A DNA stretch of 12,768 nucleotides, taken from NCBI GenBank assembly GCA_017543025.1, contig JAFYGX010000150.1, forward strand, positions 1 to 12,768. The letters are read 5' to 3'. Made by a program: the position numbers and the translations under genes. The stretch comes from Solobacterium sp. (GTDB lineage: Bacteria; Bacillota_I; Bacilli_A; Erysipelotrichales; Erysipelotrichaceae). The notes beneath the pieces are model-generated. The model was given only the letters and a program-made list of their open reading frames with translations. It was not told the origin of the DNA and did no database searches. Shown here one piece after another: positions 1 through 5,549 of the stretch (position 1 is its first letter; each line of letters opens with the position of its first letter).

Positions 1-368
1 AGCATGATTTTCCGAAGCTCCGCCGGTGTCAATTCTCTGTCCTCATCAGCGGTGCGGAGATAATACTTTCCAAAGGCGGAATAGGGCACGTCATCACCCT
101 GAAACTCTACGACGATCACTTCATTCCCATCAATCACATTCGTAGTAACTGTAGGGATGATCTGTGGTCGAATCGCCTCGAAAATCTTTCTGGAAACATC
201 GCGTAACGTTGAATCAGTGATCGTAAACCGGACGGGCTTACCATCATTTTTCAGACCAAAATACACCTTTCCATGGCGATGCTTGTTGAGAATGCTGGAG
301 ATGGAGACCATGGCTTCATTCAACTCACCGGTAGTCTTCTTAAACTCGGTATACTCATCTTCTCGCAT
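1..368 (-). CDS. AlbA_2-domain (Schlafen-type) protein, N-terminal part, runs off the window
   Basis: The frame opens with ATG at 368-366, preceded by GGAGGTG, and stays open to position 1, so only the first ~122 residues are present. It begins MREDEYTEFKKTTGEL and contains the segments EAMVSISSILNKH and GKVYFGLKNDG, then LRDVSRKIFEAI. This is the usual AlbA_2 signature: an acidic E-x-E-F-K-K start, a helix ending in LNKH, and a beta strand YFGxKNDG. It continues through a second beta-rich half with YYLRTADEDREL. Proteins of this family are often annotated as putative DNA-binding or ATP-dependent regulators and commonly carry a C-terminal HATPase_c_4 or winged-helix module, which cannot be checked here. 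They are frequent in accessory regions. The substrate and function are unknown. Family assignment is confident; role is not. Confidence 0.85.
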   Translation of the reverse strand, partial: MREDEYTEFKKTTGELNEAMVSISSILNKHRHGKVYFGLKNDGKPVRFTITDSTLRDVSRKIFEAIRPQIIPTVTTNVIDGNEVIVVEFQGDDVPYSAFGKYYLRTADEDRELTPAELRKIM

Positions 369-398
369 AGCAACACCTCCTCACCTATAACTCATTTC

Positions 399-404
399 AT
401 TATA
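399..404 (-). promoter_or_regulatory. Putative -10 box for the AlbA_2 gene
   Basis: The minus strand reads TATAAT here, 30 bases upstream of the ATG. No good -35 hexamer lies at 16-18 bp spacing, so the promoter may be activator-dependent or weak. A 14-bp palindrome lies about 40 bp further upstream. Confidence 0.45.
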
Positions 405-440
405 TCCGTTTTGGCTATATAAATCGACCAAAGGGCCAAA

Positions 441-454
441 TAAATGGCCATTTA
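441..454. promoter_or_regulatory. 14-bp perfect palindrome, possible operator
   Basis: TAAATGGCCATTTA is identical to its reverse complement. A second GGCC lies just to its left, within the GGGCCAAATAAATGGCC context. It sits upstream of the putative -10 of the AlbA_2 gene, where an activator or autoregulator site would be expected. Function is inferred only from symmetry and position. Confidence 0.35.
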
Positions 455-490
455 AAATAGCTGCCAATGTTTATATATCTCAACAATCAA

Positions 491-530
491 AAGAAAATCA
501 GCGCAAGCCAGATTCTATAAGAGCTTGCGC
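491..530 (-). terminator. Intrinsic terminator downstream of the FtsX remnant
   Basis: An 8-bp inverted repeat, GCGCAAGC (501-508) and GCTTGCGC (523-530), has a 14-base loop. On the minus strand it is followed by TGATTTTCTTTT. It would end leftward transcripts from the 600-820 gene remnant. The plus-strand side is also fairly U-rich (GATCTTTCT), so it may act in both directions. Confidence 0.6.
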
Positions 531-613
531 CGATCTTTCTGTATAGCGTTTAGGAAAGCATTCTGATGGAATGGATTACTTTTTTTACCTGGCGAAGATG
601 GACAATAGCAAAA

Positions 614-820
614 TTATCCGTTACTCCTGATCCTGTCAACAATGCTGGTCTTGCATATCATTCTGTAGGATATATACGGCACCAGAATGGATAGTGCAAG
701 AAACGTTAAAACACAAACGATGATCGGAAGGATCGTAAAGCTCCATCTATAGTATGATGACAGGGAATATATCGGGACGTTTCTCAGGTGCCTGCTCACA
801 AAGAATACGCTTTTTGAAAA
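614..820 (-). pseudogene. FtsX-family ABC transporter permease, C-terminal remnant
   Basis: About 69 codons, ending in TAA at 616-614, encode a hydrophobic stretch (FTILPIIVCVLTFLALSIL) followed by VPYISYRMICKTSIVDRIR. The final motif, tyrosine-rich and then SIVDRIR, is typical of the extreme C-terminus of MacB/FtsX-like permeases that work with an ABC ATPase in export or in antimicrobial-peptide sensing. An in-frame TGA at 823-821 closes the frame. There is no ribosome binding site, and the rest of the ~400-800-residue permease and its ATPase are missing. I read this as a deletion remnant; a fragment at a recombination junction is the alternative. The terminator at 491-530 probably belonged to the intact gene. 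Confidence 0.6.
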
Positions 821-1085
821 TCACTTCATCATCGGCTTCAGATCCAGAGTCACCATCCAGATCAAAGCATAAGAAAGGCTCCTTTTCTGCCGGCCGTAAT
901 CAGCTGGCAGCGGGGAGCCTTCGTCTGTCCATGAAGACGGAATCATTCCGGATCCGCTTCCATCTTCAGCTTATTAATCAACATTTCCCATAGGTTCTGA
1001 CTGAATGGGATTATTCCCCCCGGCAATTCACCAACGTCTGATCCGGTTGGTCAGACATGGTACTCTTGCCTGATGATAGAAAATC
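821..1085. other. Intergenic or degenerate stretch with no recognisable gene
   Basis: All frames are short here. On the minus strand a 41-codon frame starting MIPSSWTDEG overlaps, by ATGA, the end of a start-less frame ending LWEMLINKLKMEADPE. Neither resembles a family I know or has a convincing ribosome binding site. A small hairpin is present at 1036-1056 (GTCTGA and TCAGAC around TCCGGTTGG). The stretch is most likely decayed coding DNA between two pseudogenes. Confidence 0.4.
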
Positions 1086-1550
1086 CTATTTTTTGAATTC
1101 TTTTCCGTTGGTGTTTCCTCCATCAACGAGTACATCAACTCCCGCAAGATAGCCGTATCTTTCATCCGCAGCTGAGGCGATTGCAAATCCGAGCTCTTCC
1201 GGTGCTTCCATCCGCTCTTCTGCCGACCGTCTGATCAGATAGCCTCCTGCTTCCTTTTCAAGTTCTCCCATTCCGGTACGGATCAGGCCCAGGGCTGACA
1301 GAGCATACACGGATCCCTTTGCGTCCGTATTCAAACGCGCATTTCCTGGCATACCAGGTCACGAAATTCTTGGACAGGGCGTAGGCAAACCTGGATTTGT
1401 TGTAGTCACTGTTCGCAAGATTCGCAAAGCGCATGATTCCCCTGATGAACCCTGCCTCATCGGTCTCTGCTTTCGGATAAACCATTGAAGCGATCTTTGT
1501 CAGGAAAGCGGGAAGAGAATACGCGGAATTTGATGCTACTTTGAAATAAC
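1086..1550 (-). pseudogene. Short-chain dehydrogenase/reductase (SDR), frameshifted and lacking its N-terminus
   Basis: Two overlapping frames together make the C-terminal two-thirds of a classical SDR. The first begins near VASNSAYSLPAFL, the serine-containing active-site strand. It continues to YALSKNFVTWYARK, which supplies the catalytic Tyr-x-x-x-Lys, and KGIRVCSVSPG. The second continues with LIRTGMGELEKEAGG and ends in YGYLAGVDVLVDGGNTNG. They are separated by one extra base near 1287: removing one C from CCTGGGCCTGATC on the coding strand joins SPG directly to LIRTGMG. The Rossmann TGxxxGxG nucleotide-binding segment is not found upstream, where the sequence is a TnsA-like fragment instead. 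The gene is therefore dead twice over. The substrate of the ancestral enzyme cannot be told. Confidence 0.75.
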
Positions 1551-1832
1551 TGACTCTCCGATGTTACGTACCGTTTCGTATTCGATGCCATATTCCATAC
1601 CAAGTTCGTGATAGTATTTTTCCATTGCTGTATTGACAATGGTGATGGGGCGATTTGCCAGGTTTTCTATCTGAAACACCTTCCAAACAGACATTGCATA
1701 AAAAAACACATCCTCATCTTTTTCCAACGCATTCACTAATGCTGACTGGATTTTGCTGTACGTTCTGCAGATGTCTTTACACTTTGAAACCTTCCGTTTT
1801 TCGCATCTGCCTTTGTAATTGATTTTCTTCAT
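1536..1832 (-). pseudogene. TnsA-like transposase endonuclease, N-terminal fragment fused to other sequence
   Basis: The likely start is ATG at 1832-1830, with AAAGGAG eight bases upstream. The product opens MKKINYKGRCEKRKVSKCKD, then ICRTYSKIQSALVNALEKDE. That pattern (KCKxxCRTYxxIQ, then a helix) recalls the N-terminus of TnsA-type endonuclease subunits of Tn7-like elements in Bacillota. After a T7 run (1700-1706, coding strand) the frame is wrong. Adding one T gives FFLCNVCLEGVSD, which fits the next conserved strand (CNVxLEG). Further on, the residues in either frame no longer look like TnsA. The open frame ends with YGIEYETVRNIGESVISK at 1536, next to the SDR remnant. I see a truncated, frameshifted 5' fragment joined to foreign sequence. 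No TnsB, TnsC or TniQ partner is present. The family call is from memory of motifs and is moderate. Confidence 0.5.
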
Positions 1833-1868
1833 TAGAATCTCCTTTCGTCTTGTTCTTTTTCCCACTTT

Positions 1869-1948
1869 CTTCCCAGGTTCTCCCCACTTGGGGCAAGTGG
1901 TGGGAAGTAATCGGGGAGAAGTCAGGGTTTTTCATCTTCGAAAACCCT
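1869..1948. repeat. Cluster of nested inverted repeats in the leader of the TnsA-like gene
   Basis: Four inverted repeats fall within 80 bases: CTTCCCA 1869-1875 with TGGGAAG 1901-1907; TTCTCCCC 1878-1885 with GGGGAGAA 1913-1920; CCACTTG 1884-1890 with CAAGTGG 1894-1900 (3-base loop); and AGGGTTTT 1924-1931 with AAAACCCT 1941-1948. Some are mutually exclusive, so the RNA leader could switch between folds. They lie between the repeat-rich element end and the start codon of the TnsA-like fragment. Confidence 0.5.
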
Positions 1949-2017
1949 TGATTTTCCTGCAATTTCGGATCCTCCTTATATCCCCCCAAGTTCTGATCTC
2001 ACGATTTCACTATGATG

Positions 2018-2198
2018 GTGACAAGTGGATTTCGTCGAAACGTGACAAGTTCTTTGAACGTCATTTTCCGTGGTCGGCTATTCGTTCCGTCCACCTCCAA
2101 TTCGTCAAATTTCATCATTCTTCAGTCGTGACGTCACCATCAAACCGTCACCCATCGGGACGACATCAAATATCCGCAAACCCTTGAAATCACTTGAC
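2018..2198. mobile_element. Probable end of a Tn7-like element: array of GTGAC/GTCAC motifs
   Basis: This gene-free stretch repeats a short core. GTGACAAGT occurs at 2018-2026 and 2042-2050, exactly 24 bases apart, each followed by a T-rich then CG-containing half. GTCA or GTCAC recurs at 2060-2063, 2104-2107, 2133-2137 and 2147-2151. A 10-bp palindrome GTGACGTCAC lies at 2128-2137, and CACTTGAC at 2191-2198 resembles the reverse of the first copy. Multiple transposase-binding sites inside the end, next to tnsA, are the known organisation of Tn7-like elements. The exact terminus and target duplication could not be fixed. An alternative is a regulator-binding region for the adjacent gene. Confidence 0.4.
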
Positions 2199-2250
2199 TT
2201 TTGAGATGTTTCGGCATCTTTCTCTCGGGTATATTACAAGACGAAAGGAT

Positions 2251-2284
2251 ATAAAAAAGCCTCATGCCGTAATGGCACAAGGCT
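2251..2284 (-). terminator. Strong intrinsic terminator of the guaA operon
   Basis: On the minus strand the stem AGCCTTGTGCC pairs with GGCATGAGGCT around an ATTAC loop: 11 pairs, two of them G-U, followed by TTTTTTAT. The two wobble pairs become C-A mismatches on the plus strand, so the orientation is clear. A second, weaker hairpin (GTCTAAC 2289-2295 with GTTAGAC 2311-2317) precedes it. Confidence 0.9.
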
Positions 2285-2303
2285 CTTAGTCTAACTATGT
2301 TTT

Positions 2304-2366
2304 TCAGGCTGTTAGACGTTCATCCGGTTTGTCATTTTCAAGCTCATCTTGAGTGTCATGCGGCAT
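2304..2366 (-). CDS. Possible 20-residue acidic peptide after guaA
   Basis: Seven bases after the guaA stop, an ATG opens a frame encoding MPHDTQDELENDKPDERLTA before TGA at 2306-2304. It is strongly charged and lies inside the guaA transcript, before the terminator. The only upstream purine run is the GGGA within the guaA stop region, so translation by re-initiation would be needed. It may be a chance frame or a remnant of a longer C-terminus. Low confidence. Confidence 0.15.
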   Translation of the reverse strand: MPHDTQDELENDKPDERLTA

Positions 2367-2372
2367 TTGCGA

Positions 2373-3356
2373 TTATTCCCATTCAATCGTTCCCGTAGGC
2401 TTCGGTGTGAGATCGAACAGTACACGGTTGACGCCCGGCACTTCATGTGTAATCCGTTCTGTGATCTTCTTAAGAAGGTCGTACGGAATCTCTTCAATTG
2501 TCGCGGTCATCGCGTCTTTGGTATTGACTGCACGGATGACTGCAGGCCAGGCAAAGGAACGCTTTCCGTCAATAATACCGGTTGTCTTAAAATCCGGCAC
2601 AATGGTGAAATACTGCCATACTTTTCCGGCAAGTCCGGCATTCGCAAATTCTTCCCGCAGAATCGCATCTGATTCCCGGACAGCTTCCAGCCGGTCTCTT
2701 GTAATTGCGCCAGGCGTGCGAACCGCCAGGCCAGGTCCTGGAAACGGCTGACGTTCTACCATGGATTCCGGCAGTCCAAGCTGTTTTCCGACTACACGTA
2801 CTTCATCCTTATAGAGCAGTTTCACCGGTTCGACCAGCTCCATCTCCATCTCTGCCGGCAGACCTCCGACATTGTGATGTGCCTTGATCCCCTTTTCACT
2901 TTCAAGAATATCCGGATAAATCGTTCCCTGTGCGAGGAAATGAATCCCGGTCAGCTTCGCTGCCTCTTCATCGAATACCCGGATAAATTCCTCTCCGATG
3001 ATATGACGTTTTTCTTCCGGATCACAGACACCGGCAACTTTATCAAGAAAACGGTCAACCGCATCTACATAGATTAGATTTGCGCCAAGTTCTTTCCGGA
3101 ATACCTGAATCACCTGCTCCGGTTCTCCCTTACGCAGGAATCCGTGATTCACATGTACACAGACAAGATTTGTACCGATCGCCTTTATCAGTAAAGCCGC
3201 AACGACTGAAGAGTCAACTCCTCCGCTCAGGGCAAGCAGTACTTTTCCATCTTTCACCTGTTCTCTGACACGTCTGACCTGTTCATCGATAAATGCTTTT
3301 GCCAGTTCCGGCGTAGTGATCCGTTCCATGTTTTCAGGGCGTTTGTTTTCATCCAT
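2373..3356 (-). CDS. guaA: GMP synthase, ATP-pyrophosphatase subunit without glutaminase domain
   Basis: It catalyses amination of XMP to GMP using ATP, the last step of guanine nucleotide synthesis in the cytoplasm. The start at 3356 (MDENKRPEN) is chosen for the GAAGGAGAA site upstream, giving 327 residues. The P-loop-like SGGVDSS lies at about residues 44-50, followed by LAQGTIYPD (~141-149), KAHHNVGGLP, the RQPFPGPGLAVR loop (~202-213) and the dimerisation-domain end KPTGTIEWE. Canonical bacterial GuaA is about 510-525 residues with an N-terminal class I glutamine amidotransferase of ~190. Here that domain is absent, and the sequence upstream is a TPR gene. So it is either a two-subunit enzyme, as in archaea, with the glutaminase encoded elsewhere, or an ammonia-dependent form. 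Its first codons overlap the TPR gene by 8 bp, implying translational coupling. The family call is certain; the ammonia source is open. Confidence 0.95.
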   Translation of the reverse strand: MDENKRPENMERITTPELAKAFIDEQVRRVREQVKDGKVLLALSGGVDSSVVAALLIKAIGTNLVCVHVNHGFLRKGEPEQVIQVFRKELGANLIYVDAVDRFLDKVAGVCDPEEKRHIIGEEFIRVFDEEAAKLTGIHFLAQGTIYPDILESEKGIKAHHNVGGLPAEMEMELVEPVKLLYKDEVRVVGKQLGLPESMVERQPFPGPGLAVRTPGAITRDRLEAVRESDAILREEFANAGLAGKVWQYFTIVPDFKTTGIIDGKRSFAWPAVIRAVNTKDAMTATIEEIPYDLLKKITERITHEVPGVNRVLFDLTPKPTGTIEWE

Positions 3357-4782
3357 TTTGCGTTTTCTCCTTCTCTTTGAGATCATATTCCCGTAATGCG
3401 TCCTTCAGATTCTGCACCAGATGAATCGTAACAGGATTTACTTTTCCGAAGGTAAGCCGTACCGGCTCGAGGATCCTGTTTCCGAGATCCAGTGCCTGTT
3501 CTATCATACCCGAAGACAGCCAGGATTCAATCAGTTCACAGCCGGACTGCAGTGTATCCCTGTGCGTTTCTCCAAGTACCTCCTGACGCGTTTCATAAAT
3601 GTATGACCTGAGACGGATGCATTTTTCCGCATTGCCGTCTTTCAGATAATACCGCGCAAGCTCCGCAAGAGCACCAAGCGTAAGCGGATCTGTATCTCCG
3701 AGCGATTCCTGCAGATGAGCCGCCGCAGACTCCCCGACATAGATCGCTTCTGCTGTTTCTCCAGCACCGAAGAGATCTTCCGCAAGGTTCATTTCTGATG
3801 TAATCGCCTCAGAAGACAGTTCACCGTAGTATTCCTTCGCAAATGAAACATTCTTCCGTTCCAGCTTCACCGCTGTTCCGTGTTTGCCTGCCCGGGAATA
3901 ATACCTGGCCAGATTGCGTCTTGCCTTCCAGGTCTCCGGGTGTTCTTCTCCGTAATAATTCCGGCACTTTTCATAAGCCTCAAGTCCATACATGACAGAA
4001 CGGTTCACATCATGCGCCCTGCTGTAGAAAGAAGCCAGATTATTCAGCACCGTGATGGTATCGGGATGTGTTTCTCCGCGCATTTCACGGATCTGAGCCA
4101 GCACTTCCCGCTCCATTGCAATCGCATCATCATAGCGTCGCAGATTTCCGTAATATCCGGCAAGCCGGTCTGCACATTTCAGAATGGACGACGGATCATC
4201 TTCCGCTTTATGATACCGTTTCAGCGCTTCCTTTCCGTAGCGGATCGCTTTTTCATATTCGCCTTTGTCCGCATAATAGGACCCAAGGTTATCCCGCGAT
4301 ACAATCGTCGAATGATCATATGGCCCGAGCAGTTCTTCCCGCTTGCGCAGCACTGTCCGGCAGGTTCGGATTGCCTCGTCTGTCATACCTGCAGCCGCAT
4401 ACAGATTGGCAAGCCTTCCGGCAGCTTTCAGTGTTTTCGGGTGATTTTCCCCGTACTGTTTCATCCGAACCGACAGCGCACGCTTTCCCAGCCGGATCGA
4501 TACCGGAAAGTCCCGCCGGTGGCTGTAAAAAGACGCAAGCCTCTGAACGGTTTCAACAACCGCATCCGAATCCGGCTCCTCATTCGCATACCGGCGTGCC
4601 AGAAGATCTTCTTCCAGATCGATCGCCTCATCGTAATTGCCGATCCGGTCAAAATACTCCGCCAGCCTGTCCATCGAGGCAAATGTTTCCCTGTGATCTT
4701 CGCCAAGAACGATCCGGTTCTTTTCATACGTCTTCTTCAGATCAGAATATTCCCGATCTGCACACTGTTTTTTCGCTTCCAT
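3349..4782 (-). CDS. Kinesin-light-chain-type tetratricopeptide repeat protein
   Basis: This 477-residue protein is built almost wholly of TPRs of exactly ~42 residues, the TPR_10/TPR_12 type found in kinesin light chains and many bacterial signalling proteins. I count about ten full units from residue ~27 and a partial eleventh. Each has the form THPDTLxxxxNLAxYYxxxGxxxxAIxLxxxxLxxRxxxLGE (e.g. THPDTITVLNNLASFY). There is no signal peptide, membrane helix or catalytic domain, so a cytoplasmic protein-binding scaffold is the likely role. The ATG at 4782 follows GGAG by six bases and lies 12 bp after the HD gene. The stop overlaps the guaA start (ATGGATGA). Sitting between two purine-nucleotide enzymes, it may bind one or both; that is inference. 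Confidence 0.9.
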   Translation of the reverse strand: MEAKKQCADREYSDLKKTYEKNRIVLGEDHRETFASMDRLAEYFDRIGNYDEAIDLEEDLLARRYANEEPDSDAVVETVQRLASFYSHRRDFPVSIRLGKRALSVRMKQYGENHPKTLKAAGRLANLYAAAGMTDEAIRTCRTVLRKREELLGPYDHSTIVSRDNLGSYYADKGEYEKAIRYGKEALKRYHKAEDDPSSILKCADRLAGYYGNLRRYDDAIAMEREVLAQIREMRGETHPDTITVLNNLASFYSRAHDVNRSVMYGLEAYEKCRNYYGEEHPETWKARRNLARYYSRAGKHGTAVKLERKNVSFAKEYYGELSSEAITSEMNLAEDLFGAGETAEAIYVGESAAAHLQESLGDTDPLTLGALAELARYYLKDGNAEKCIRLRSYIYETRQEVLGETHRDTLQSGCELIESWLSSGMIEQALDLGNRILEPVRLTFGKVNPVTIHLVQNLKDALREYDLKEKEKTQNG

Positions 4783-4794
4783 CCTGTACTCCGC

Positions 4795-5406
4795 TCATTC
4801 CGGTATATTTCCCAGCAATGTATCCAGTGCCTCCCCGTAGGAAGGAAGGAATTCCTCCATATAGACACGGATCTCCGGGTATTCCTCTGCCATCTCCGTC
4901 ACCCGGTTCAGGGTGCTCCGCCAGGCAATCGCAAATTCCTTCTCGTTTGTCTGCATCTCTTCCATGCATTTGATCAGGGCAGACAGCTTATCTGCCCCCT
5001 TTACCAGCGCATACATGTACTCCTCCTCCGGATCGGAAGGAGTTTCCTTCAGTATGGGTTCATAATGAGGCCGAAGGTCATCCGGCAGCTGTATCAGCAG
5101 ACGATCCACCGCCCTGCGCTCCACTTCCTTATAGGAGTCCCGGATCCGGCTTCCGCCGTATTTCACAGGTGTCGGCATATCACCGGTAATGATTTCCGAT
5201 ACATCGTGAAACAGCCCTGCGACCGCGGCTTTCTCCGCATTGAGATGATGATGAAACCGGGTATTGGCAATCAGACACAGGGCATGGGCAATCATCGCGA
5301 CTTCCAGCGAATGCTCGCTGAGATTCTCTTTCCGGCTGGAGCGCATCAGAGCCCACCGCTCAATATATTTCATCCGTGATACTGTCGCGAAAAAATGATA
5401 ATCCAT
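4795..5406 (-). CDS. yfbR: HD-domain 5'-deoxynucleotidase, YfbR-like
   Basis: The predicted enzyme removes phosphate from deoxyribonucleoside 5'-monophosphates in the cytoplasm. The start at 5406 (MDYHFFATVSRMKYIERW) is preferred over an upstream in-frame codon because AAGGGGAGA lies just before it and because the protein then aligns end to end with YfbR (~199 residues; here 203). Key family elements are visible: RW at ~17-18, ENLSEHSLEVAMIAHAL with the first metal His at ~32, GLFHDVSE with His-Asp at ~67-68, TGDMPTPVKY, and KGADKLSAL with the last metal Asp at ~139. All metal ligands appear intact. It is the first gene of the operon and is followed 12 bp later by the TPR gene. The close match to YfbR makes the activity likely. 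Whether the true substrate is a dNMP or a purine intermediate is unknown. Confidence 0.9.
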   Translation of the reverse strand: MDYHFFATVSRMKYIERWALMRSSRKENLSEHSLEVAMIAHALCLIANTRFHHHLNAEKAAVAGLFHDVSEIITGDMPTPVKYGGSRIRDSYKEVERRAVDRLLIQLPDDLRPHYEPILKETPSDPEEEYMYALVKGADKLSALIKCMEEMQTNEKEFAIAWRSTLNRVTEMAEEYPEIRVYMEEFLPSYGEALDTLLGNIPE

Positions 5407-5431
5407 TGCGTCTCCCCTTATTTTTTTCTTA

Positions 5432-5437
5432 ATCATA
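5432..5437 (-). promoter_or_regulatory. Tentative -10 box for the HD-TPR-guaA operon
   Basis: The minus strand reads TATGAT 26 bases upstream of the HD start and downstream of the protease terminator, in the only space where an operon promoter could lie. No recognisable -35 sits at normal spacing, so the call is weak. Confidence 0.3.
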
Positions 5438-5502
5438 ACATATCGCGGAAACGGAACGTTTCATGCATTCCGACGCTTCTGCCCACAGCTGCCACTCTTC
5501 TG

Positions 5503-5536
5503 AAAAAAGCCCGGAGGGCATCCATTCCTCCGGGCT
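5503..5536 (-). terminator. Intrinsic terminator of the C1 protease gene
   Basis: A perfect 10-bp stem, AGCCCGGAGG (5508-5517 on the plus strand) with CCTCCGGGCT (5527-5536), is followed on the minus strand by TTTTTT. It lies 14 bp past the protease stop and separates it from the HD-TPR-guaA operon. Confidence 0.93.
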
Positions 5537-5549
5537 ATGCATACAGCAC

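Noticed and set aside
1036..1056. GTCTGA/TCAGAC hairpin as a terminator of the SDR remnant
   Set aside because: The stem is only 6 bp and is not followed by a U-tract on either strand.
1777..1989. 70-codon minus-strand frame beginning at a TTG near 1989
   Set aside because: It overlaps the better-supported TnsA-like start in another frame, and its composition reflects the inverted-repeat leader rather than a protein.
3880..5379. 499-codon open frame on the plus strand opposite the TPR and HD genes
   Set aside because: It is the antisense of two well-supported genes, has no ribosome binding site, and its composition is that of a reversed TPR frame. It would also cross both coding regions.
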